From Psychroserpens luteus (GTDB taxonomy: Bacteria > Bacteroidota > Bacteroidia > Flavobacteriales > Flavobacteriaceae), in assembly GCF_015319355.1 (NCBI RefSeq), contig NZ_JADILU010000006.1, positions 310,001 through 374,000 on the forward strand: a DNA stretch of 64,000 nt, written 5' to 3'. The translations under genes were made by a program, and so were the position numbers. Below the pieces are notes generated by a model that was not told the DNA's origin, ran no database searches, and saw only the letters and a program-made list of their open reading frames with translations. Below are positions 43,276 through 50,892 of this stretch, one piece after another. The first letter of the stretch is position 1. Each line of letters opens with the position of its first letter.

Positions 43276-44589
43276 ATGAAAACCGAGAATAGTACCAATA
43301 ATAGTTTTTGCCTTCCCAAAAATGATTACCCAATAATAGTGGTAATCGGAGCAGGATTTGCTGGTATAAACTTTATAAAGAAATTAGATAATAAACCAGT
43401 ACAAATAGTTTTAATTGATCAAAACAATTTTCATCAATTTCAACCATTATTGTATCAAGTTGCTATAAGTGGTCTTGAACCAGATGCGATAATATCGCCA
43501 GTAAGAAAATTGTTTAAATCATGTATTAATATGATTTACAGAATGGCTAAAGTTGAATATATCGATCATGCAATTAATAGAGTTCAAACAGATATTGGCT
43601 ATGTAGATTATGATCATTTAGTGATAGCAACTGGGAGTTCAACTAATTATTATGGTTCAAAAAATATTGAAAAATATAGTATCGGTTTAAAAAATATTCA
43701 TGATGCTTTAAACATTAGAAGCTGGATGCTTCAAAACTTAGAAAAAGCTGTAGATGGTTGTAATGTTTTAAATAAAGAAGAGCTTACAAGGTTTGTAATT
43801 GTAGGTGGAGGACCAGCTGGAGTTGAAATGGCAGGTTCTTTGGCAGAGTTTAAAAAGTTTTTACTTAGAAGTGATTACCCTGAAATAAATCCTGATGCTA
43901 TGAAAATTTATCTGATTCAAGCAGCAGATAAAGTACTGCCAGCTATGTCTGCAAAAGCGTCCAAACACGCTTTAAAAATATTAAAAAATTTAGAGGTTGA
44001 AGTGTTGTTAAATAGTAGAGTAAAAGATTATGATGGAGAAAAACTATTAATACTTCGCGAAGAGGGAGAGCAAACCATTAATACCAATACTGTAATATGG
44101 ACTGCTGGTGTAAAAGGTAATGCATTAGAGGGTATTCCAGAAACCGCATTAGTTCCTGGTAATAGATTAAAAGTAAATGAAAATAGCCAAGTAGAAGGCT
44201 TAAAAAATGTTTACGCTATAGGAGATGTTGCCGCTATGATTACAGAAGATAATCCTAGAGGACACCCAATGGTTGCTCAAGTTGCAATTCAACAAGGAAA
44301 AGCGTTAGCTAAAAACATTTTAACAAAAATTGAAACGGGAAGTTACTTAAATAAATTTCACTATGTCGATAAAGGGTCTATGGCAACTATAGGTAAAAAA
44401 GATGCTGTTGCAGATTTAAAATTTACTTTTTTAGACGGTAGAATTGGTTGGGTACTTTGGTCTATTATTCATCTTGTTTCAATTACTGGTTTTAAAAATC
44501 GATTTAGAGTGGCATTTAGTTGGATTATGAAGTACTTTTCTTATGACAAAGCCAACCAACTAATTGTTAGAAAATACGAAAGAAAATAA
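43276..44589 (+). CDS. Type II NADH dehydrogenase-like flavoprotein
   Basis: This is a 437-residue NDH-2 family protein. FAD-binding VVIGAGFAGINFIKKL, the second nucleotide motif VIVGGGPAGVEMAGSLAEF, the quinone-side motif AIGDVAAM and PMVAQVAIQQGKALAKNI are present, and the C terminus is amphipathic (IGWVLWSIIHLVSITGFKNR), as needed for membrane attachment. It oxidises NADH with quinone without pumping protons. Its position in this operon suggests re-oxidation of NADH from malic enzyme and aldehyde dehydrogenase. Confidence 0.92.
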   Translation: MKTENSTNNSFCLPKNDYPIIVVIGAGFAGINFIKKLDNKPVQIVLIDQNNFHQFQPLLYQVAISGLEPDAIISPVRKLFKSCINMIYRMAKVEYIDHAINRVQTDIGYVDYDHLVIATGSSTNYYGSKNIEKYSIGLKNIHDALNIRSWMLQNLEKAVDGCNVLNKEELTRFVIVGGGPAGVEMAGSLAEFKKFLLRSDYPEINPDAMKIYLIQAADKVLPAMSAKASKHALKILKNLEVEVLLNSRVKDYDGEKLLILREEGEQTINTNTVIWTAGVKGNALEGIPETALVPGNRLKVNENSQVEGLKNVYAIGDVAAMITEDNPRGHPMVAQVAIQQGKALAKNILTKIETGSYLNKFHYVDKGSMATIGKKDAVADLKFTFLDGRIGWVLWSIIHLVSITGFKNRFRVAFSWIMKYFSYDKANQLIVRKYERK

Positions 44590-44601
44590 AACACGAAATT
44601 T

Positions 44602-45987
44602 ATGTTACAAATAACATCACCTTACGATTTAAGTCTCATCAAAGAAATTCCTTTAGTTGGAAAAGTTGAAGTGGAAAAAGCACTTTCAACAGCTTATAAC
44701 TTATTTCAAAATCAATCTAAATGGATCGCTCCACACGAGCGCATTGCAATTTTGAAGCGTACAGCAAATATAATGGAAACTAGAATTGATGAATTAACCA
44801 AAACTGCTGCTCAAGAAGGTGGGAAACCTTTAGTAGATTCTAAAATTGAAGTTTTAAGAGCCATTAATGGTGTTCAAATTGCTGCAGAAACTATTGGACA
44901 ACTAAAAGGAGAACAAATTCCTATGGGATTAACCAAAGCCTCAGAAAATCGCTTGGGTTTTACCACTCGTGAACCTATTGGAGTGGTTAGTTCTATTAGT
45001 GCTTTTAATCATCCATTAAATTTAATTGTTCATCAAGTAATAACGGCTGTTGCTGCTGGTTGCCCAGTTATTGTTAAACCTGCACTTACAACGCCTTTAT
45101 CGTGTTTGGCTTTAGTGGATATTATAAAAGAAGCTGGCTTGCCAGATGGTTGGTGTCAGGCTATAATTTGTAAAAATGAAGATGCTGAGGTTTTAGTTAC
45201 TGATAAAAGAATTAATTACTTTTCATTTATAGGCTCTTCAAAAGTAGGCTGGTATTTAAAATCAAAATTAGCACCAGGTACAAGGTGCGCTTTAGAACAT
45301 GGTGGAGCAGCTCCAGTGATTGTTGAAAAGGATGCGGATTTAAGTGAGATGTTACCATCACTTTTAAAAGGTGGTTTTTATCATGCAGGACAAGTTTGTG
45401 TTTCGGTGCAACGTGTTTTTGTTCATGAATCAATTTGTGAGGATGTTGCCAATAAATTAGCTGAAATGACAAGTAAATTAGTAGTTGGTAATCAAATGGA
45501 TCCAGCAACAGAAGTTGGACCACTAATCTTACCTAGAGAAGTAAATCGTGTAGAAGAATGGGTGAATGAAGCTGTAACTAGAGGAGCAAAAGTGTTAGCT
45601 GGTGGAAGACGAATTTCTGAAACCTGTTATGAGCCAACTGTTTTATTAAATCCGCCAATGGATGCTAAGGTTTCTACTTCAGAAATATTTGGGCCTGTGG
45701 TTTGTGTTTACTCTTATTCAGATAGAGAAAAAGCCATAGAAAAAGCCAATAGTTTGGATGTACATTTTCAAGCTTCTGTATTTACTAAAAATTTAGATAT
45801 AGCATTAGACTGTGTTAAAAAATTGAACGCTACAGCTGTAATGGTAAACGATCATACCGCATTTCGGGTAGACTGGATGCCTTTTGGTGGTAGAGATGCT
45901 TCAGGAATTGGAATGGGAGGTATTCAGTACACAATGCATGAAATGACAAGAGAAAAACTCATGGTTATTAAAAGCAATGTACTATAA
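44602..45987 (+). CDS. Aldehyde dehydrogenase family protein
   Basis: This is a 461-residue NAD(P)-dependent dehydrogenase. The cofactor motif FSFIGSSKVGWYLKSKL, the general-base glutamate in LEHGGAAPVIVEKDADL and the catalytic cysteine in HAGQVCVSVQRVFVHE are intact. It resembles lactaldehyde, succinate-semialdehyde or phosphonoacetaldehyde dehydrogenases; the substrate cannot be fixed. It is the last gene of the run, 12 bp after NDH-2. The following intergenic region carries repeat copy B. Confidence 0.92.
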   Translation: MLQITSPYDLSLIKEIPLVGKVEVEKALSTAYNLFQNQSKWIAPHERIAILKRTANIMETRIDELTKTAAQEGGKPLVDSKIEVLRAINGVQIAAETIGQLKGEQIPMGLTKASENRLGFTTREPIGVVSSISAFNHPLNLIVHQVITAVAAGCPVIVKPALTTPLSCLALVDIIKEAGLPDGWCQAIICKNEDAEVLVTDKRINYFSFIGSSKVGWYLKSKLAPGTRCALEHGGAAPVIVEKDADLSEMLPSLLKGGFYHAGQVCVSVQRVFVHESICEDVANKLAEMTSKLVVGNQMDPATEVGPLILPREVNRVEEWVNEAVTRGAKVLAGGRRISETCYEPTVLLNPPMDAKVSTSEIFGPVVCVYSYSDREKAIEKANSLDVHFQASVFTKNLDIALDCVKKLNATAVMVNDHTAFRVDWMPFGGRDASGIGMGGIQYTMHEMTREKLMVIKSNVL

Positions 45988-46058
45988 AAATTAGAATGTA
46001 ATTGCTTATAAATAATATAAAGCCACAAAATGCAATGCTTAATGTTTTAAGTAGTTTT

Positions 46059-46086
46059 CAATTGTCAATTGTCAATTGTCAATTGT
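46059..46086. repeat. Tandem heptamer repeat, four copies
   Basis: Four direct copies of CAATTGT run into the ECF-type motif at 46084. Each copy contains the palindrome CAATTG. Copy A at 40278 has only one unit, so the array expanded in copy B. Confidence 0.85.
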
Positions 46087-46129
46087 CAGTTTTCAGTTAT
46101 TCTCCGTCTATATTTAATATAAAATATAA
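46079..46129 (+). repeat. 51-bp intergenic repeat, copy B
   Basis: This is the partner of 40278-40328, with six differences. Together the two copies flank the four-gene metabolic run in direct orientation. Confidence 0.7.
46084..46110 (+). promoter_or_regulatory. ECF-type promoter motif before the small outer-membrane protein
   Basis: TGTCAGT (46084-46090), 15 bases, GTCTA (46106-46110), 25 bases before the start codon at 46135. Confidence 0.55.
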
Positions 46130-46134
46130 ATTCA

Positions 46135-46710
46135 ATGTATTATAAAAAGTTGTTAATTATCGTAATACTTTCAATGTCAGGACAGGTGTTTTCACAATCT
46201 GAAGGAAATACTTCTAAGAGAAAAATAGAAATAGGAACTGAATTACAGGTCTACCCCGTTGGTTATATGACTATGATAACTTCGAATATTTTTATAAAGG
46301 AAGATTTAGCGCTTCGATTTAGGTTAGGTGGTAATTTTGCTAATCGAGAAGATTTTAGCGGGTTTAATGATGACGAAGTTGCTGAGGGTTTTGGTGGAAG
46401 TTTTGGATTGGTAAAATATATGCCTTACTGGAAAGGTAATTTCATTTTCGGTGCATCGTTAGACACGTGGAATATGTGGACTAAATGGAAAGATGGTATA
46501 AATACATCAAACCCTACATCTGGAACCACGTACAATTTAGTTATACAACCTTGGATAAATGCGGGCTATTTATGTAATCTATCAAATAAATGGAATGCAG
46601 GAATTTCATTGGGATTCGGAAGAGAAATAAATGTCATAACTCGTGGCGAAAATGTTGGCGAAGGTTGGATGGGAATTGCAACATTTTCATTGAATTATGT
46701 GTTAAATTAA
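46135..46710 (+). CDS. Small outer-membrane beta-barrel protein
   Basis: This is a 191-residue exported protein (signal peptide about 1-20, SGQVFSQ). Its strands alternate (KIEIGTELQVYPVGYMTMIT, LALRFRLGGNFANR, KWNAGISLGFGREI, MGIATFSLNYVLN), as in an OmpW/OmpX-sized eight-strand barrel. No specific family is recognised and the function is unknown. It has its own ECF-type promoter and a heptamer array upstream. Confidence 0.75.
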   Translation: MYYKKLLIIVILSMSGQVFSQSEGNTSKRKIEIGTELQVYPVGYMTMITSNIFIKEDLALRFRLGGNFANREDFSGFNDDEVAEGFGGSFGLVKYMPYWKGNFIFGASLDTWNMWTKWKDGINTSNPTSGTTYNLVIQPWINAGYLCNLSNKWNAGISLGFGREINVITRGENVGEGWMGIATFSLNYVLN

Positions 46711-46923
46711 GTTTGAATATATTCATTTTTATAAGTATATACATTGGTTTCATAAAATGATGTTTTTGGCATTATCTTCTACTAGTAAAAAACCTAAGAA
46801 AGGATATAAAACATCCATACATTACTTCAAGAATATATGTCAAATTTATATGTTATTTATCTTGTCAAATTTTGCTAATTCTGTTGATAATTGGTTCGAC
46901 ATTTTTTCTGTACGCTCTACTAC

Positions 46924-46955
46924 AAGCCAGATACGAAAGTATTTGGCTTTTTTTT
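46924..46955 (+). terminator. Rho-independent terminator with GAAA loop
   Basis: An 11-bp stem (AAGCCAGATAC with GTATTTGGCTT, one G-U pair), GAAA tetraloop, and eight Ts. It lies 214 bp after the outer-membrane gene stop and would end that transcript or a small RNA. Confidence 0.85.
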
Positions 46956-47053
46956 ACCCTTATTTTTATAGTTTTATGTTGGTTATGCAATCTTCTTATT
47001 ATAAACCAATGATTAAGGTGTAAAGGTGTTAATCCAATTCCCATTATTCATAA

Positions 47054-47083
47054 AAAAACCTTTCAAGAAATTGAAAGGTTTTT
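47054..47083. terminator. Bidirectional terminator between the outer-membrane gene and glgC
   Basis: A perfect 13-bp stem (47054-47066 with 47071-47083), GAAA loop, A-run on the left and T-run on the right. On the minus strand it lies 25 bases after the glgC stop. Confidence 0.88.
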
Positions 47084-47107
47084 GAACTGTTTTTATGTTT
47101 AAGGTAT

Positions 47108-48382
47108 TTAAAATTTATCTATTACAAATCCTTTAGGAATGGTAGCGCCTTTTTTAATAACAACAATGCCATCTTTTACTAAGTATGTATCTGTTTCGGT
47201 ATCTTCTAAATGTTTACCTCCATTTATTCTAACATCATCAGCGATTCTACAATTTTTATCAATAATGGTGTTCTTTATAAAGCAACGTTCTCCAATGCCT
47301 AATAAAACGCCAATCTTATTTTTATCAATCTCTTCAAGCGTTTCATAATGATCTGTACCCATCATATATGTATTAGAGACTGTTGTCTCTTTGCCAATTC
47401 TTGATCTAATACCTATAACTGATTTTTCAATTTTTGCTGCACTAATGAGGCAACCTTCAGCAATAATAGATCTTACTAACGTTGTGCCTGCAATCTTGCT
47501 TGTAGGTAGCATTCTTGCTCTAGTGTAAACGCGTTTCTTTTTATCGTATAAGTCAAATTTTGGAATATCTTCTGTGAGTCCAATATTAGCTTCAAAGAAT
47601 GAATCTATGTTTCCGATATCTGTCCAATATCCTTCATATTGATAACTCAATGTTTTATGATTTTCAATACTTTGTGGTATAATCTCTTTTCCGAAGTCAT
47701 TAGTTTCTGGGTTTTCCATCAATTTGGTCAACAAATCTCTATTGAAAATATAAATACCCATTGAAGCTAGGTAATGTCTTCCTTGGTTTTTCATTTCATC
47801 ACTAACCTCTGAAGTCCATTCTGGTAGAAGCTTTTCATCTGGCTTTTCAATAAATGAGGTCACTACATTTTTGTCATCAGATTTCATAATACCAAAAGAT
47901 GTTGCTTCTTTTGCATTTACAGGTATAGTTGCAATAGATATTTCTGCATTACTTTTTTCATGAGCCTCAATCATTTTTTTGTAATCCATTTGGTATAATT
48001 GATCTCCAGATAGAATTAAAAAATATTTAAAGTCATGTCTTAGAAAATGATGCATACTTTGTCGAACAGCATCTGCTGTACCTTGAAACCATGTTTTATT
48101 ATTAGGTGTTTGCTCTGCAGCTAATACATCTACAAAAGCAGAACTGAAAAAGCTAAAGTGATAGGTGTTTTTAATATGACGATTTAATGAAGCCGAATTA
48201 AATTGCGTCAATACAAACATTCTTTTTATGTCTGAGTTGATGCAATTAGATATAGGAATATCTACCAATCGATACTTTCCTGCAATAGGTACTGCTGGTT
48301 TTGAACGTTCGGCAGTTAGAGGGTATAGTCTTGAGCCTTGTCCTCCTCCTAAAATTATTGATAATACATCATTATTAATCAT
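47108..48382 (-). CDS. glgC: Glucose-1-phosphate adenylyltransferase
   Basis: This is a 424-residue ADP-glucose pyrophosphorylase, the first step of glycogen synthesis. The nucleotidyltransferase signature LGGGQGSRLYPLTAERSKPAVPIAGKYRLVDIPISNCINS and the catalytic ILSGDQLYQMDY are present, and the C-terminal left-handed beta-helix runs from about 300. The regulatory N-terminal arginine region is conserved. It lies 5 bp after glgA on the same strand, and the pair forms a short glycogen operon. Confidence 0.95.
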   Translation of the reverse strand: MINNDVLSIILGGGQGSRLYPLTAERSKPAVPIAGKYRLVDIPISNCINSDIKRMFVLTQFNSASLNRHIKNTYHFSFFSSAFVDVLAAEQTPNNKTWFQGTADAVRQSMHHFLRHDFKYFLILSGDQLYQMDYKKMIEAHEKSNAEISIATIPVNAKEATSFGIMKSDDKNVVTSFIEKPDEKLLPEWTSEVSDEMKNQGRHYLASMGIYIFNRDLLTKLMENPETNDFGKEIIPQSIENHKTLSYQYEGYWTDIGNIDSFFEANIGLTEDIPKFDLYDKKKRVYTRARMLPTSKIAGTTLVRSIIAEGCLISAAKIEKSVIGIRSRIGKETTVSNTYMMGTDHYETLEEIDKNKIGVLLGIGERCFIKNTIIDKNCRIADDVRINGGKHLEDTETDTYLVKDGIVVIKKGATIPKGFVIDKF

Positions 48383-48387
48383 AGTTT

Positions 48388-49599
48388 TTATATTACAGAT
48401 TGGTATAGTTCTTTTACTTGAAGAGCGATGGCTTTCCAGTCGAAATGATTTTCAACGCGATTGCGTCCTTTCTTAGACATTGAGTTTCTTATAGCTAAAT
48501 TACTAATTAATTGATTAACACCTTCGGCTAAATCTTTAGAGAATTTCTCGGGATCTACGGGTTCAAAAGGTGCTTCTTTTTGTTGTTCCACAGGAATAAG
48601 TAAGCCTGTTTCATTATGAACAACAACTTCTTTTATGCCACCAACTGCACTAGCAACTACTGCTGTTTCGCAGGCCATGGCTTCGATATTTATAATTCCG
48701 AAAGGTTCATAGATTGACGGACAACAAAATACATCTGCATGTGAGTATAACTGAATAATGTCTTTTTTATTTAACATTTCAGAAATCCAGATGACGTTAT
48801 CTCTTTCTTTTTGAACTTCAGCAACACTTTCTTGCATCTCTTTTTCAATTTCTTTGGTATCTGGAGCACCAGCACATAATACAATTTGAGTGTCTTTATC
48901 TATATATTTAATAGCGTTAATTAAGTGAATGATTCCTTTTTGTCGTGTTATTCTTCCAACGAAAAGTACATAGGGTTTAGTGTCGTCAATATTGTAGCGT
49001 TCTAAGGCAGATTTGTTTGAAGTGACTTTGTATTCGTCCAGATTAATACCATTATAGATGACTTTAATTTTATCTTCTTGAACATCAAAATGATTGAGAA
49101 CATCTATTTTTGTTTCTTCGGAAACCGCAATAATCGCATCAGCCATTTCTATTGCAGTTTTTTCTATCCAAGATGATGCATCATAACCTTTGCCTAGTTG
49201 TTCTCTTTTCCATGGGCGAAGCGGTTCTAATGAGTGAGTTGTTACTACTAAAGGTGTGCCATAGCAAAGTTTAGAAACAATTCCTGCAAATTGTGCATAC
49301 CATGTGTGACAATGCACTACATCGGCATCAAAATGTCCTGTATTCATCCTTATACAGGTTTCCATGAATTTAAAAATAGGTTTTAAATTCTCCTTGGTAT
49401 TAGATACATCTAAAATTTCCGAAGAAAAACCTTTAACACTTAGATTATTTGATTTTACGTCTTGATCTCCAACACATCTAACTTCAACTTCCATTAAGTT
49501 GGCTAATTCGTTGGCTAAATATTCTACATGAACTCCTGCGCCTCCATAGACATAAGGAGGGAATTCTCTGGTGTAAAAAACAACTTTCATAATAGGCAA
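48388..49599 (-). CDS. glgA: Glycogen synthase, GT4-type (GlgA/GlgM-like)
   Basis: This is a 403-residue retaining glycosyltransferase with GT-B fold. It shows YTREFPPYVYGGAGVHVEYLANEL, VVHCHTWYAQFAG, VVTTHSLEPLRPWK, FVGRITRQKG and the nucleotide-binding SIYEPFGIINIEAMACETAVVASAVGGIKEVV. The pattern is that of the actinobacterial-type glycogen synthase rather than the longer GT5 enzyme. It extends alpha-glucan with ADP-glucose, or forms maltose-1-phosphate as in GlgM. Start codon 49599 or 49590 (MKVVFYTRE). Confidence 0.9.
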   Translation of the reverse strand: MPIMKVVFYTREFPPYVYGGAGVHVEYLANELANLMEVEVRCVGDQDVKSNNLSVKGFSSEILDVSNTKENLKPIFKFMETCIRMNTGHFDADVVHCHTWYAQFAGIVSKLCYGTPLVVTTHSLEPLRPWKREQLGKGYDASSWIEKTAIEMADAIIAVSEETKIDVLNHFDVQEDKIKVIYNGINLDEYKVTSNKSALERYNIDDTKPYVLFVGRITRQKGIIHLINAIKYIDKDTQIVLCAGAPDTKEIEKEMQESVAEVQKERDNVIWISEMLNKKDIIQLYSHADVFCCPSIYEPFGIINIEAMACETAVVASAVGGIKEVVVHNETGLLIPVEQQKEAPFEPVDPEKFSKDLAEGVNQLISNLAIRNSMSKKGRNRVENHFDWKAIALQVKELYQSVI

Positions 49600-49818
49600 T
49601 TTTTAGTTAGGTGTAAGTTCGGAATAATTGAAGGATTACTATTTAATTTAGAATTAAATGTAGGTTAAAGTTAACTTTTTTTATAAAGTTTGCAATATCT
49701 AGGTAGAATTAATAAAAAATTTTTAAAGGACTCTCATGAAATTTAAATTTTGCATCATTATTAAACTCACTAATTTGAGGTATAATAAATATGAATTATT
49801 TAATATATGGTTTGAATA

Positions 49819-49849
49819 TTTGCATATTTCTTAATTATACATATATTTG
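49819..49849 (+). promoter_or_regulatory. Promoter of the alginate lyase operon
   Basis: A -33 box TTTG (49819-49822), 19-base spacer and -7 box TATATTTG (49842-49849) match the Bacteroidota consensus exactly. The -7 box overlaps the first operator half-site, so a bound repressor would block polymerase. Confidence 0.75.
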
Positions 49850-49870
49850 GTAAACCAATCTGGTAAACCA
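49848..49870. promoter_or_regulatory. Tandem dyad operator of the alginate cluster, copy 1
   Basis: Two copies of TGGTAAACCA are separated by ATC. Each is a TGGT-N2-ACCA inverted repeat. The form resembles GntR-family UxuR/ExuR hexuronate operators. The whole 34 bp (49841-49874) recurs identically at 62352-62385. The start codon follows after only five bases. Confidence 0.8.
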
Positions 49871-49875
49871 ATTAT

Positions 49876-50814
49876 ATGATTCATCTGAAAACGATAATAA
49901 AAAATACTAGTTTAGGTTTTATATTTACATTAGGATTGATAATTTTTATTGGATGTTCTGGTGATGAATCATCTATTAGTAATGGGGTAATTGACGAAGT
50001 TATTGATAATGAGGAAACTGAAGAGAACAATAGTTCTTATGCCAATATCAATTTTGCCAACTGGAAAGTCACACTGCCTGTAGACGAAAGCAATAATGGC
50101 AGTCCAGATGAATATCAACCGTCTCAATTAATTAACTTAGGATATCAGACTTTAGAACCTGTAATGCCTTATATGTATGACGACGTATCTGACGTCTCAT
50201 TAATATTTTATGCATTTCCAGATATATCTACAACAAACAGCTCTTATTCTAGAACCGAATTAAGAGAACTGATAAACACAAATAACTCTAGTGAAAATTG
50301 GACTTTATTAGAAGGTGGTGAAATGATTGGAAGACTAAAAGTGGATGCTGTTTCAGAAAATATAGAATCTAGCGATGATTATCATAAAGTAATTATCATG
50401 CAAATTCACGGAATCATATCGGAAGAAGACATGGATACCCATGGTTTTTCATCTAATAACGGTCCACCATTAATAAAAATTTATTGGAAAGATGGTTACG
50501 TATGGTCACATAAAAAATCGTTAATAGACGAAACTACAAATGGTGACGATTTATTAGACACATCAAGTAACACATGGGCAGATATTAAAGTTAATCTTGG
50601 TTATGTTGGGAATAATCCTTTTTATTTCAGGATTACAGCAAGTGATGCTAAAATAGAACTTCAGCTTAACACAGATATGCCTTATATTTATGAAGATATT
50701 AGTCTAGACAAATGGCCATACGAAAACTACTTTAAAGCAGGTAATTATTTAACAACGACTGATGTAGGTGGATTTTCTTATGTTAAGTATTACAGCTTAA
50801 GTGTCACACATTAA
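49876..50814 (+). CDS. PL7 alginate lyase lipoprotein
   Basis: This is a 312-residue endo-type alginate lyase, family PL7. A lipoprotein signal (LGLIIFIGC) is followed by an acidic Asn-rich linker and the beta-jelly-roll. All three PL7 catalytic motifs are present: R126-T-E-L-R130, Q176-I-H178 and Y285-FKAGNY291. It cleaves alginate by beta-elimination at the cell surface; QIH is the form usually linked with polyG or mixed preference. It is the first gene of the operon, behind the conserved promoter/operator. The 5' leader is very short. Confidence 0.93.
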   Translation: MIHLKTIIKNTSLGFIFTLGLIIFIGCSGDESSISNGVIDEVIDNEETEENNSSYANINFANWKVTLPVDESNNGSPDEYQPSQLINLGYQTLEPVMPYMYDDVSDVSLIFYAFPDISTTNSSYSRTELRELINTNNSSENWTLLEGGEMIGRLKVDAVSENIESSDDYHKVIIMQIHGIISEEDMDTHGFSSNNGPPLIKIYWKDGYVWSHKKSLIDETTNGDDLLDTSSNTWADIKVNLGYVGNNPFYFRITASDAKIELQLNTDMPYIYEDISLDKWPYENYFKAGNYLTTTDVGGFSYVKYYSLSVTH

Positions 50815-50892
50815 ACTATAAAATTTTAGAGCTTTTTAAAACGAAAAACTTTTTGTATTAAAAAAAAATAACAGCACATTAATAATTCTTTT

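Larger units (their letters stand above)
46711..47107. other. Intergenic region with two terminators
   Basis: This is a 397-bp space between the outer-membrane gene and glgC. It contains a GAAA-loop terminator at 46924-46955 and a bidirectional terminator at 47054-47083. An 88-codon frame (46757-47023) is rejected because a terminator lies inside it. A small RNA ending at 46955 is possible. Confidence 0.6.

Noticed and set aside
46757-47023. 88-codon plus-strand open frame
   Set aside because: A strong intrinsic terminator lies in its middle (46924-46955), and the composition is low-complexity without any domain.
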